Positions 22,827 to 34,150 of a stretch of DNA of 64,000 nt are shown here, in pieces. Position 1 is the stretch's first letter; each line of letters begins with the position of its first letter. The stretch is from NCBI GenBank assembly GCA_951230915.1, contig OX579635.1:16926001-16990000 (forward strand). The letters are read 5' to 3'. This DNA comes from Antitrichia curtipendula (Eukaryota; Streptophyta; Bryopsida; Hypnales; Leucodontaceae). The position numbers and the translations under genes are program-made. The notes beneath the pieces are model-generated. The model did no database searches, was not told the origin of the DNA, and saw only the letters and a list, made by a program, of their open reading frames with translations.

Positions 22827-25800
22827 CTAAGGCATGCCATTCAGCTTCGCATGGTGAAACACGTAGCAGGTCTCACGGCACATCCATTTTGCACCACATG
22901 CATCGCAGTACCAACGCTGCACATGACCACAGACCACGCAAGAACGCTTGAGCTTCGAATGCAGAGGGACGTGAACACGATCTGGCCTTCGTCTTCGTGC
23001 TGAAAGAGCAGGTGGCACTTTCTTCCTGTTCCGAGCATTTGCAGCCTCAAGAATCAAGTGTTTCCCCACTGCAATTTTAAACTGAAGGTGGGACATCACC
23101 TTCAATCCCAACTCCTCCATCTCGTTAATCCATGTAACATACGAGTTGACAAGGCTTTGGTCAACAACAAAATGAAAAATCTTCAACCACCACTTGTGAC
23201 ACCTCAATTGAGAAGAATAATTCCCCGCAATTGATCGGTGACATCAACTCCCCGCATATACTCCACGTACTGACAGTGTATCGGTGATGAAGGTACAACC
23301 AATTGGCCCCGTATTCCTACAATACGACGCAAGACTTTGCTATGTGGATCCCACGGTGCTGCAGCCGTGCTTAGCAACATCACAAGCTTTTTGTCTTGCC
23401 ATGAAACAACACCCATCTGCCGGTGCACATGTGTGCGTATCAACATGGAACCACGCACCTCACTGTCACCATCCCTGTACAAACCTAGAGGAAGGTTTTT
23501 GCTCGTTCTTCTGACAGTCCCAGTTGCCCATATGCCTTGCACCATCAAATGATGGAATAGGTTCACGCTGGCAAACAAGTTGTCCACTACTAGATAATGA
23601 CCATGGTGCTCAAGCCCACGAATCATCCTATCCACTACATGGTATCCTAACCCGTGCTCCCCACCCCCGGACCCTTCACCAAAATAAACCTCTATTCTCC
23701 AAACGAATCGGCTCTTCGAACTAGCCAGCATCCACACCTTGATTCCAAAACGAAATGGTTTGTCAGGCATGAACTGCCGGATAAAACAATACCGACCTTT
23801 ATATGGTATCACACATTCATCTACCGTTATTTCCCGTTCTACGTTGTAGATAGACTCGGACACTTCAACAAACCTCTCCACCAACCACCGTGTCTTAGCG
23901 ATTCGATCAAATCTGGGATCTGAAGCATCTCTCACCACGATATGGTTGTCCACTAAGTGGAGGCAACGCAATATTTGGATCCATCTATCACGAGACATGA
24001 CTTCGGAAATCAGTGGGCAATGGAGAAAAGACTCGGACCGCATCCAATACTGGCGAAGGGACGCTAATCTCTTGCACCCCATAAGGATGCAGATGCCCAA
24101 CCACCCTCGAATGTCACCAACAGTGACATCCTCCCAGGCGCTTCCACCCTTCGTGCGCTGGGCTTCATTGGGTTTTGGCGGCAATAAGGTTTGAGCATAC
24201 CTATTTGTCTCTACAACTATTCGTGCTAAGGTGTCTTCACTCCAGTACATATTGAAGATGCGCTCGGGTTTAGGGAGCCCATTGACAGTAGGACATTTTA
24301 GACCAGGCCTCGGACCACTAAAGTTGTCTCTGCTTCGCACTAGGTCGATGCTAGCAGAGCTCCACGAATCTGGACGGTAGTGTCTCGCCAAATGATCTGT
24401 GTCTAAATACACGGGGGTGAAAGAATTGGGCGTCATGCACCAATCAGCCAACCTCGGAGCTCCGTAATGGAAATCGTTAATACAGTCTACTTCATAGTCC
24501 TCGTCATTGTTTTCAACAGTGTCACAAAACTCTAGAAACCAATCAAGATCACTAGAATTTGCGTCATCTATGCCACGGCAGGGTTGTCCCCGTCACGTCC
24601 TATCAGGATGTCCGGACGGACGTCAGGATTCAACCCCGGCGTCCGTCAGGATCCAGAAATTTTTATTTTTTTTTATTTTTATTTTTTGTGGACAGTCTGT
24701 CCGTCCAGGTCGACGGACAGGCCGTCCTCGAAAAAAAAAAAAAAAAAAAAAAAAAATTGTGGATGGCTGGCCGTCCCTGTGGACAGACGGTCCATCCAGG
24801 TCGACGGACAGGCCGTCCTTGAAAAAAAAAAAAAAAAAAAAAAAAATTTTTGATCTTGACGCAATTCTGACGCGTCAAGACGCGTCCGGACTGACGCCGA
24901 CGGACATCCGGACGTGAAACCCCACATCACGTCCGGATAGACACCCCTGTGCCACGGGGCAGGGCCTCTTCTTCTTCGTCATCGGAATCAAGACGGGCAT
25001 GGGAGAGATACCCTGGTAAGGTGTAGCTTACCTTTGGGAAGGTCGTCCGTGCAGTAGAGTCCTGGGTGCTGTCGACTGCATCCACATCAGAGGGGATGTC
25101 GTAGTCTTTGATAGGCTCTCCCGGTGGTCCTACAGCCTCTGATCCGTTGCCGTCGGTGCCAGCAGCGAAATCCCTCCGTCTTCAGTTGTTGGCCGTCTTC
25201 GAAACGAGGATTGTGTCTCCGGAGTACGCATGGAAGGTTGCGGATGACTCGGTTGTTTGTGCACCATTCTGGTTCGGGCTGAGCCAGTGTTCCCGGACGT
25301 TACACCCCGATCCATGTCCCTCTTCACTCCCTTCAGCTACCTGCTCAGGTCCCACAGCAACTCGCACATCCCCCTCTTCCATTTGCCGCTCCGTGTCTTC
25401 CCCTCCCAAGTTGCAAACAATCATCCGTTTTCCGGTTATCACATGAGTTCCCTCGCCAATGACATGACCTTGGGTCCACATCGGAGTATTCCCAGCTTGA
25501 AAAGATGAAGGTGTAAGTAACCGATTTGGCACTAGCAGAGCCCAATCTCGACGGGAAGAACTCCAGTCACGGTACAATCCTTGGAGGTGTGACGGAAAAT
25601 CTCGAAGTAGTACCACCTTCGTCTTGTACAGAGCCTCACCTGGATGAGTTGCTCCATAACAGGGAGCCTTGCGAATTGGCTCCACGCAGCGCCAAGAATC
25701 GTCTCGGAATATGGTGTCCCACAAGTTAACGGTAACAGTCTCCATACTTGCAACTGAATGTAGAGCTTCCGGCGGTGGCATGTCCAAGAAGAATTTGTGA

Positions 25801-27308
25801 ACATCTCCTTCCTCCCCATCTTGAACGAACATATACGGAGTTGGCTCCCCACTGTCCGGCGTGTCTTGTGCATGCTCCTCCGCAGCATGACCACCATTTG
25901 CAGCCACTGGCACTGAGGCGGCGGTGATGGCCCTCGTGAGAAGTGGCGTTCTTTGATTTGGCGTTGGGAAATCTGGAACCCAGTTGCGTGGTCTTCGAGG
26001 CTTTGAGACTGGCCCTTTCCCCTTGTCTTCTCTTCTAAACCTCCCATTGTTTGCACGACCTGAAAACAGTTTTATAAAGAGCAAGCGTGTTAGTCTTCGC
26101 ATGATACTCCCAATGTACAGTACCAATTCACACATAACCACAACATTTTAGACCAGGTCTTTGCTGTCAGAGCTATGCCACTTGTACTGTAATGGATCTG
26201 TAAGATGATTCATGAAAGTTCTGTATTGAGAAGGATTGTGCAGTACCTGGCGTAGTGTGTGTCCCCGAAGTAGGAGGCGGTGGAGGAGTGACTCCTTCCC
26301 CTGAGGCGACCAGCATAGGTGTCTCGATTGGCAATGTAAGTGAATTGTGCTTCTTCGTTGCTCGTGACTTCCTTGGTTTCTTCGTACCCTCCGGAGGCAC
26401 AGGTGGCTGCTTGCGAACCCTTGTCTTCCTCTGGTTTTCCCGTTCTCCCTGAACTGAGACATCATCCGTCCCATTGAGCTCACTTGACTGCAATGCAGGT
26501 TTTTTCACTCAAGGCTTGCCCACCTTCTTCGGGGGGGCAACTGGCGTGGCCATCGGAACCTGATGCGCGGCAGTGAGGTCCTGGAGTGGCGCTCTCACCT
26601 GCATTTAGAGGATGACACATTCTAGTCATGTTCAATGCAGAATGACAAGCCTCTCTACCGGAATTTTTGGGCGTAGTGCGTCATCAAAGTCCCTAAACAC
26701 ATAAACGTACCATAACCCTAATCCTTACCCAGAGCCCACATGAATATGAATTGCGTAAGATCCTCACATGAGCCTCAATTTCGTCTTGCAGAGGATGTTG
26801 AGGCTGCTCCTGATGTCGGCCCGAGTGGAGCTGGCGAGATCGCGCCGCCTTCTTCATCCCGTGCTGTCTTGGGGGAGTAGAAAACTTGTCGGAGGGTATC
26901 TCGCACAAATGGAGGAAACTCGCGGCGGTCACACCAACCTAGGAGGCGTGCAGTGTAGCGATACCAGAGGTACCGAAAGCAATCCTGAATCCCGAATTTC
27001 CCTCTGCGATTCCACCTCGTCGGCCTAGGCTCCGCCTCCAGGTGAATGGGGTCCAACAAACGCACCGCCTTTGCTGCCGCTTGTTCGGATGTTCCTTCCG
27101 CTCGAAACCAACGTCGCAGCTCTTCCATAGAATTTCCCTCAACCCTAAAATTCAGTGTGAAGGTACCAGTGCTTTGTCCCCTGAATTCCCGACTATCACT
27201 ATAAGGTGAGTGAGCGCCCCCACACTTGCAACTCCAGAGAACTCTTGCGAAACACAACTGCAATTGGCCGACCTTCTGTAGCCATTTCTCCCGCCTGAGG
27301 AGCGCCAT
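22827..27308 (-). pseudogene. piggyBac transposase, broken (DDD transposase)
   Basis: The best model has exon 1 from ATG 27308 (about 175 residues, 3' limit uncertain), exon 2 at 26598-26247, a 187-base intron, and exon 3 from 26059. The exon 2/3 junction rejoins frame as T-P-G-R-A-N-N. In exon 3 the catalytic aspartates are all present: ITVDEC (about 23824-23807), VVDNLF (about 23588-23571) and VDVTDQ (about 23248-23231). The C-terminus has a cysteine-rich finger, CVVCGHVQRWYCDACGAKWM, followed by CRETC and HH. Four lesions are visible: an in-frame TGA in exon 2 (after VGKP, about 26512), a TGA at 25184-25182, the hAT insertion at 24579-24949, and a one-base deletion near 23222 that shifts RGYYSSQLRCHKWW out of frame. 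The long N-terminal extension, with proline- and acid-rich parts, is not typical of the animal enzymes. It is not functional as it stands. Confidence 0.85.
24579..24949. mobile_element. 371-bp hAT-type MITE inserted in the piggyBac transposase
   Basis: The 8-bp target TGCCACGG is perfectly duplicated (24571-24578 and 24950-24957). The ends are CAGGGTTGTCC and, inward from the right, CAGGGGTGTCT, as for hAT elements. The interior has a partly repeated block (GGTCGACGGACAGGCCGTCC followed by a poly-A run, twice). Removing the element plus one target copy (379 bp) rejoins the transposase frame as EEEEALPRGIDDANSSD. Non-coding. Confidence 0.88.
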
Positions 27309-27917
27309 GTTGCAATTCCAGTTTGTACAAGCTCCTCCCGCAATGTCACAGTCCTCCTTCTAACAGAATCGCTCCCCACTACCAATTGTGAATGGAAATC
27401 CCACTCGCTGGAACTTCGCTGCCGAACCCCACTACGTGCGTCGATTGCGAGGACACCACTACCTGAGACGATTGCGAGAACCCCACTACTAGATTTGACC
27501 AGCGAGAGTGAGACAGCGCAACTCAGAAAGGAGCCACGACGTAGATGGATAAGGGATCCGAGGGACTTCGTAGGCCAGCTGACCCTAAACCCCAACTGCC
27601 AGTGTACCGGTTGCGTGGGTCAAGCATTGTGGTACAACCCTAAAACCCTCCGGCGTATTGTAGCCCAGTACACAGTTCCTGACAGTACCCGAGCCCAGCT
27701 TGTATTGCAGCCCAGACTACGTATTCTGGCTTTGCAACCGCACAGAATCTTAGGATTCCCTCATTTTTTTACCCAAAAAATTGAAAAAATTTCTCCTCAC
27801 TGTTGCCCTCAAGATTGTTGTTTGTTACATTTCAAACTGAAATGATCCTCAACACTCAAATGCAGGTTTACTGGGAACCGTAGGCCAGTTCTGGCCGCTC
27901 AGGCATTAAAGGGTTAA

Positions 27918-28239
27918 AGGAAAAACATCCCTGGCGAGGGATGTTATTTCCATTGATAAACTGTACTTCACACCAATATCTAATTCATTTCATAAATGAA
28001 AGGTGCAAAGAATCAATTACTTCGGTGTCTACAACACTGCATTTTTGTTCTACTATTAACATACGTCAATTTCGTTAAATTAGAGATATTCCATTACTTT
28101 GGCACGGTTCAGGTTGCCCGGACTAAAACGAAAATCTGTACAATGAATTCCTAGTTTGTGGCCTGAAATGAGACCGTGGTGAAGATATATGTCAGAGTTT
28201 TTGGTTTGCGAAATACCGCTAGTTTAACGAAATTGACGT
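27918..28239 (-). repeat. R1 copy 3, part b (right of piggyBac)
   Basis: This is the reverse complement of about 5300-5600 in copy 2. The final segment, 28063-28239, is bounded by inverted ACGTCAATTTCGTTAAA ends and holds a GGTTCAGGTTGCCCGG-type motif. It could be an M1-related element nested in R1. Confidence 0.65.
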
Positions 28240-28255
28240 CCTATACAAATTGATG

Positions 28256-28654
28256 TCATTCCTTCACCCAAAACCTCCACCTGAACTTGGTCTTCTTCTT
28301 CAGGGGAAGGGATGGCGTCTGAGAAGTCGCGTCTTCTGCTTCCTCACGACCACCAAACGCTTGCTTGCGAGCCACAGTCTCCGCCACCAAGACGCCCGGT
28401 TGCGATTCCTTCACCGTGATGCACTCGTAATCGCAGCAGTCGTCGAAACTGACGAAAAACTTCATGGCGGCATCGCTCTTGCCCTCCAGCACGAACTCCT
28501 GGTACGTCCAGTCCAAACATAATCTCACGGTGTAATGCTCGCCCCTCTTCACGCTGGCCAAGCGCACGAAGCACTGCGGGTTGCCCACTTTCATGGTCAG
28601 CCCCTGCTCTGTCGCATTCTCGATCACCGTCGCCAGCTTGTTGTCCCTCGCCAT
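28256..28654 (-). CDS. Divergent paralogue of the small conserved protein
   Basis: This is a 132-residue frame from ATG 28654 (MARDNKLATVIENATEQGL). In-frame codons further upstream lack an ATG, so this start is preferred. It shares the family skeleton with the proteins at 3949-4362 and 32849-33262: G-x-x-x-C-F-x-x-L-A, DWTYQEF, FDDCCDYE, and a basic aromatic tail (KFRWRFWVKE). Elsewhere it has diverged strongly and has a different linker (GGREEAEDATSQTPSLP). The third codon position is GC-rich compared with the surrounding AT-rich DNA, which supports a real gene. No function is known. A 189-bp tandem duplication lies upstream at 29153-29512. Confidence 0.65.
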   Translation of the reverse strand: MARDNKLATVIENATEQGLTMKVGNPQCFVRLASVKRGEHYTVRLCLDWTYQEFVLEGKSDAAMKFFVSFDDCCDYECITVKESQPGVLVAETVARKQAFGGREEAEDATSQTPSLPLKKKTKFRWRFWVKE

Positions 28655-29152
28655 CACGCTGGAGTCAATCAATTCAAACGAGGAAGCAGAAATTATGAAG
28701 TTCAGATGCCAATCAAGTGAGTCGATAGGAATTCAATCTGGTAACCAGGGAGAATAATTCGAGGGGGGTAAACGAGAGCTTCTCGTTGGGGACTCACCCT
28801 TGACACGAAATGAAACTGGAATTACTAGCTGGTCGTGTAAGGTGCACAAATAATGATGGTGGGAGGAACGGAAGCCAGTTCACTTTATCAAGCCGTTGAG
28901 GATCGGCCACCGGGAAATAGTGTGGTGCCGGCCACTCGGTTGCTGTAGGTCGGTGAGTACTCGGTAGAGTGATGCTAAAGTAGCGGTGCAGACATGGCCT
29001 CGCTGGAGAGAAATTCCTTGTTCAGGCCGGTACCACAAGTTCCTTGCCTTCCAGGTCCCATCTGGTTTTCCTGGAACGTATCTAGCCGTTGAATATTGAT
29101 AGAATTTTCAAAAAGGTAATTGGCAGTGGAGCGCGTATTTTGTAATACAATA

Positions 29153-29512
29153 GTTTCTTTTAAGAACCGTTGCAGCAATCATCACGTCATTAAGCATTTA
29201 ACTTACCAATCATCAGAGTTCCCGTTGTCGACCTGCATATACATTCTCACAGCAATCGTAATAATGGTGCAGACAATTCAAATATAATTGTCAATGGCAC
29301 TGCAATGTTGTATGGTGCAGACAATTCAAGAATAATCGTGAGTTTCTTTTAAGAATTGTTGCAGTGATCCTCACGTCATGAAGCATTTAACTTACCGATC
29401 ATCAGAGTTCCCGTTGTCGACCTGCATATATCATACATTCTCACAGCAATCGTAATAATGGTGCAGACAATTCAAGAATAATTGTCAACGGCACTGCAAT
29501 TTTGTATGGTGC
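29153..29512. repeat. 189-bp tandem duplication upstream of the 28.6-kb gene
   Basis: Two adjacent copies (29153-29341 and 29342-29512) start GTTTCTTTTAAGAA and contain GTTCCCGTTGTCGACCTGCA. They differ by a few substitutions and a short indel. The position is 500-860 bases upstream of the minus-strand gene at 28654. Confidence 0.8.
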
Positions 29513-29852
29513 CCATATCCAAATGGAGGATGTTGGGGAAGCATAAAATCAATGCTGGCGAAAAACTGAGGTTGCATGTTTGCAACTATTTGTTATGACC
29601 GCCAGAAGCCTACTAGCAATTTTCCAATGGCCGGTTAACCTTAGTACAACATTGAATGTGCAATGTCATTGAAACTATTTGAGATTGCAATGCTTTTTGC
29701 ATCAGGTAGGCATTTGTTCCATGCCCCAAGACCTTTGATTCAAAATTGCCTCACTTCTGCAATGGTTTGCAGTAGAATAGTTTAAAGCAAAGTACGGAAC
29801 CACGGACTGCCAAAGATTAATGATGTGTTGCAACCGCTACTATCTGTTGTTA

Positions 29853-30109
29853 TGGAGAATTTCATTAAAGTGTTGGCAGTTTTTACAGTTCAGATCGGGT
29901 GGTCTAAAATGTACATTTATCCTAGAGGGCACTGTTTTGGTTCAGATGAGGCGGTCTGAAATCTTCGCCTACCTTAGATTCTAAAATCTATAAAAATAAA
30001 AATAAAGATTTCTAAAAATCTATACTTGTCTTAGATGGCATTTTTATGGTTCAAACCGACTGGTCAGAAAATGGCACATGAAAAACCATTATTTTGACAA
30101 AATTCTCCA
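29853..30109. mobile_element. M1-related MITE (TGGAGAATTT subfamily)
   Basis: The inverted ends are TGGAGAATTTCATTAAA and TGGAGAATTTTGTCAAAATA. Inside are two GGTTCA...TCTGAA-type imperfect palindromes and repeats of TAGATTTCTAAAAATCTA. Non-coding. Confidence 0.6.
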
Positions 30110-30356
30110 TCCTTCACCATAGTGAATCCATGATAAAACAAATTGGAAAATTTATTTGTCCACTTTGTTAAATTGGCACCATTTTTAGCCCCCAAAATTG
30201 TGAGATTCATTTGCTTAAGCTTTAATAACCAGGATTGGTAAAGATTTTTGTTTCAGACGGTACGCCTGGGAAGAGCCAAAGTTCGTAGGATTCTGCCAAT
30301 TTGACAAAATTGATGTTTCAAATTACTTGTAATACTAATAGTACTATAAGTACAGC

Positions 30357-30809
30357 TACACTAAAGATGATATTTAGTGTTGAGTGACATTTAGTGTTTT
30401 TACCCCCCTACTAGCTACAACACTAAATTTGAACTTGTCCACAATTAGTGTTAGACTTGAATGTGCCGGCTGCAAACTTCAGAGCCTTGTAACTTTTGCA
30501 AAAATTCTTCAAATCAAGAAAATGAGATGTTTTTCGGCATCTACAAAAACTGTAGATGCCGAAAAACATCTCATTTTCTTGATTTGAAGAATTTTTGCAA
30601 AAGTTACAAGGCTCTGAAGTTTGCAGCCGCCTAGCCCTAATCGGTCCGATTCTGTCCGTGAACAGTGATATTCCGTCTGATATGACAACTCTGGTTCACA
30701 TTTAGTGTTTGAATTGACATTTAATGTTACTTACTTTCATAGGGTAATTGGCTTTTAGTGTATGCCTTCGTATTTAGTGTACAAAACACTAAATATCATC
30801 TTTAGTGTA
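30357..30809. mobile_element. 453-bp MITE with TACACTAAAG ends and internal hairpin
   Basis: The 25-bp inverted termini are identical and begin TACACTAAAGATGATATTTA. Many TTTAGTGT motifs lie just inside both ends. The centre is a perfect 79-bp inverted repeat (separate entry). No clear target duplication is seen. Confidence 0.75.
30467..30629. repeat. Perfect 79-bp inverted repeat with 5-base loop
   Basis: The left arm 30467-30545 and the right arm 30551-30629 are exact reverse complements over 79 bases, with loop AAAAC (30546-30550). I compared the arms base by base and found no mismatch. An RNA from either strand would fold into one long hairpin. Confidence 0.95.
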
Positions 30810-31384
30810 CTTAGATTACTTACAATAAGCTTACTTACCATTTCTTCACTTAAAAGAGATTACCCATTTTCAATTAGCATCCCATTCTAATAGCTTAGGC
30901 TGCTCCATTTTTTATCAGCTCTCATGTAGGTGATAGCTCACGTCTAGCATGACCAACAAGAGTAAGTTAGTAGAAATGTCCGCAAGGTGTACATTGAAAG
31001 CCTACAATGAACATAGCATATACATTGAAAGCCACAATTATCACTTACATCAGTTTTGTAACCATCCTATGGTTGGAAATAGGTTTGCCTATATATCAAG
31101 AATGGGACAAACATGATCTTCACGAAAAAAATTCATAGTGATTTCATTTTGAGATTGAAAATTTGGAAAAATTTGGAATCCTCTTCATCTGTAATTTTTT
31201 CCCTAGCCTTTTCCATGCTACACATGGGCCAAATTGCTTAAGTGGTTGGAAATGGGGTGATCTCCTTGAGTGATCAATAATGTGACAGTCCTGAGCTAGA
31301 AGGAGAGGGTTATGCAGTTAAATTGGCATGATTTTGGCACCAAAAAAAGTGGCACAAAGCTACTGTACACAAAGCTCTCTAAAA

Positions 31385-32046
31385 TAGGAAAGTTTAGTCT
31401 TGCTTTTTTTTTTGAAGTATTTTAAAATTAGAAAAATTAATTAATTTTAAAAATATGGTCAATGTATACACTTTTAAGAAGATTGTATTTTAGGAAGATA
31501 AAGCATATAAAAATTGTCTAACTTGTAGGAGAACTCAAAAAGTGTTGAATTTTAAGAAAATGAATACTTTGATGTTTTGAATTGTAAAAAATAGGATTTT
31601 TTTTTTAAATAAAATAAAAATTGGGTCATTTATAACAATTCTATGGAAATGGTCATTCACCAAAAGAATATTTTACATAATTCAAAATGCAAATAGAAAG
31701 AAGCTCATTTGATTTGTGGACTAAATATTCTATACAACATATAGTTAATTATTTTTTAAATTCCTTTAAATAATAGCTACAAATCTGCTAGAAGACCATC
31801 CCCTCCAAATTTCAACTCCAAATTTGTTGGGGGGGGGTATTAAATAGTATTACCCTCCAAATTGGCAAGTGTGACAAAATTGGGCACTATTTTTGAATGG
31901 CAGAACATTTTGGGGAAATGGAAAAAATTTAGCCTTTGAATCTTGAGTCTTTTGAATCAATAACGCAAAAGTTATGGCCAAAAAACAAAATAGCACGTAG
32001 ACTGTGACGAAAAAAGTTACAAGAGTTTCTTGCAGTCACCCTGAAA
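31385..32046. repeat. Truncated M2-family MITE
   Basis: The right end is TTTCTTGCAGTCACCCT, a variant of the M2 terminus. The T-rich left part resembles the reverse complement of 20580-20720. The left terminus is missing. Non-coding. Confidence 0.5.
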
Positions 32047-32848
32047 TGATTATGCATTGGGACATTTTTGCATACTAATGTAGAAGAATTAACTTGATAA
32101 CACTAACGATGTGGTAATGAAAAAAACAAAGTATTTTGTTCCTTCTGAATGAATATTCTTTATTAATACCACCAAATTTGTTAAAATGGCAGAATTCCAC
32201 TGCTTTGACAGTTTCAGTGGGTGCGCGTGGTCTGAAATGCATGTAGCAAGACGCCGTTCTACTCTTGTCGAAAGTTAACACGTACTGAGACAGTAGTAGA
32301 GAGACATAGTTTGATGGAACTCGAGGTACATCTGTACATATGTACAAAGAGTCACCAATATGTCATTGAAAAATGGCTGGATTGGAATCCAAACAAATTT
32401 ATCGTGTACAGAACTGAAGTAACTGAGGCAGAAAGCACGTGTTTGATTAATCAGATGCAACAGTGTCATATACACGAGGTCTATGTCCTCAAACTAAATG
32501 CCACTGAGCAGCCTATTAATTCAAAAACCAACTTCCTAAGCGGTGCTTAATCCACTCTCTTTGGGTAAGTACCCGTAATGAGACGAAGGTTCTATGCAGT
32601 TCAGAGGTCATCTCACTGGGATGTAACAAAAAGAACTTCATATTCGTTAAATTAAATGGTGCAGAGGCCCAGTTTAATCCGCCCTCAGATCTATACCAAT
32701 CCGAGTCATTTTTTTGCACTCTGGTCACTTCATAGTGGCGCTCTTAAATCCACCCAATTTAACGAACATGACAAATCAGCAAAGAATCATGTGCGAAGTT
32801 ATTTTGTACTCTCTATTTCGCTAGCTCTATGCATGCCTAGCTACCTAG

Positions 32849-33262
32849 CTATCTACCGTAGCTCCAGAACTTCCACTGGAACTTGGGCCATGTCGGGAGC
32901 CAGGTGAAGTACGACCTCCGCTTCGGGACCACCAGAGTAGCCGGACGAGGATCGACGTCGTCCTTGATTTGGCCCCGAGCAACCATTTCCAGTTGTAACT
33001 TACCTTCGGATATCGTCACCTTCATGCTCTCGAAATCGCAACAGTCGTCCGAAGTGAAAATCATCTTGGTGAGCACATGACCAGCAGTTGCAGGCTCCAA
33101 GGAAAACTCTTGGTACGTCCAGTTAATGTCGATCTCGAGGTTATGCACCGACCCGTCCGCAATTGTGGCCAATTTGGCAAAACAGCTATTGCTGCCAACT
33201 CGAAGGACCAACTCTTGCTGGGTGCGGTTCACGATCGCGGTCTTCACCTTCGTGTTCACCAT
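32849..33262 (-). CDS. Small conserved plant-like protein, locus 2 (unknown function)
   Basis: This is a 137-residue single-exon frame from ATG 33262, nearly identical to locus 1 (3949-4362). Six replacements are visible by eye, among them I33T, E38V and H46N-type changes and a Y-to-F change in the tail. The motifs WTYQEF, SDDCCDFE and FQWKFWSYGR are kept. An in-frame upstream extension exists with no ATG, so I keep the aligned start. The frame is open with few replacements in an otherwise degraded block, which suggests either recent duplication or selection. The two block copies have accumulated more change outside the frame than inside it. Confidence 0.7.
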   Translation of the reverse strand: MVNTKVKTAIVNRTQQELVLRVGSNSCFAKLATIADGSVHNLEIDINWTYQEFSLEPATAGHVLTKMIFTSDDCCDFESMKVTISEGKLQLEMVARGQIKDDVDPRPATLVVPKRRSYFTWLPTWPKFQWKFWSYGR

Positions 33263-33428
33263 GACGACCAAATCGAAAGCAGATCGATTGACAGACGTAC
33301 TACTGATCGACCTCAATATTCACTGTGGTGCGGGGGATGACTGCAGCTGGCCACATTAATTGGGAACGGATACAATTGGAAGAGCCGGGACAAGAGCGAG
33401 CATGCATCTTGTAAGCTAATAAGCTTAA

Positions 33429-33438
33429 CATATATAGG
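33429..33438 (-). promoter_or_regulatory. Possible TATA box of the locus-2 gene
   Basis: CCTATATATG on the minus strand, about 170 bases before ATG 33262. The stretch is kept in the coding-less duplicate (18.67 kb) and partly in locus 1. Position and composition suit a TATA box, but no transcript evidence exists. Confidence 0.3.
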
Positions 33439-34150
33439 TTTCAAGTTGTCTATTTCAACTTTGAGTCCTCGCTGGAGTGCGTGGCCATGAAGGAAAAAAG
33501 CGGTCATGTCGGCGGATGACGGCGGGTCAGCCGGGTCTGCAACTTCAGTCTCCGAAGTCCTCGCAATTACAAGATTTAGTTGAAATTTCCGACGAGAGAG
33601 CAGCCGACTTTATAGGATTCTACTTTTTATCGTATTGTATGCACAGACAGATTGTTTATCCAACAAGTCTATGGGCCTCCTTACATGTATCGGTGATCGG
33701 TGAAGCTTCACAGCAGGTGCTACAGGGAAAAATAGTCATTCCACTTTTATGTGGACCCGGTGGGTGGGGTGGGAAACAATAAAAATTTCACAGGCATTAG
33801 ATTCTCTAGCTTCCACCAATGAGGTTGTCTACCGGTATCGGTGAAATTTCACCTCCTCCTTTCCCGCTTGCCCACCCCGGCAAGACAATCAGTGAAGCTG
33901 CTTTTGTCATCTTGCTTGAAATAGTTGGAAACTTGCCCACCGGGCTCAGATGTAAGCTGACCCTATGTACTGTACGTGGACACAAGGTAGTAGGTAGTAG
34001 GTACTACCCCCAGTACCTAATAACCCGCATGATGGAAAATTCCACTAAACTAGGATTATCCAGACAATAAGACATAAGAGCAACACCTCCTGTAAAGTAA
34101 TTATTGTCATTGATTATATTGCTTCAGCCAAAATGAAATAATAAAATTAT

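Larger units (their letters stand above)
19282..27917 (-). mobile_element. piggyBac superfamily element, 8.6 kb, with cargo
   Basis: TTAA lies at both edges (19282-19285 and 27914-27917), the duplicated target typical of piggyBac. The termini start CCCTTAATGCTTTGAGCCG on the left and, read inward from the right, CCCTTTAATGCCTGAGCGG. They match apart from one or two bases. Flanks on either side are contiguous in another R1 copy, which defines the insertion exactly. The element encodes a piggyBac transposase on the minus strand (22827-27308). On the transposase-free side it carries a B3-like frame, an AAA ATPase fragment and a MITE. It is longer than the usual few-kilobase piggyBac because of this cargo and one secondary insertion. 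Confidence 0.88.
32083..34050. repeat. Duplicated block D, copy 2 (carries small-gene locus 2)
   Basis: Matches about 2480-4760. It lacks the M1 insertion and the extra 600 bp of copy 1, so it is closer to the ancestral state there. The tail near 34000-34030 (CCCAGTACCTAATAACCCGC) matches 4730-4755. Confidence 0.75.

Noticed and set aside
24507..24930. Open frames with poly-Lys or poly-Phe runs
   Set aside because: They are produced by the poly-A tracts of the hAT-type element.
30384..30587. 67-codon open frame
   Set aside because: It runs through the perfect hairpin and the MITE ends, so it has no protein-like origin.
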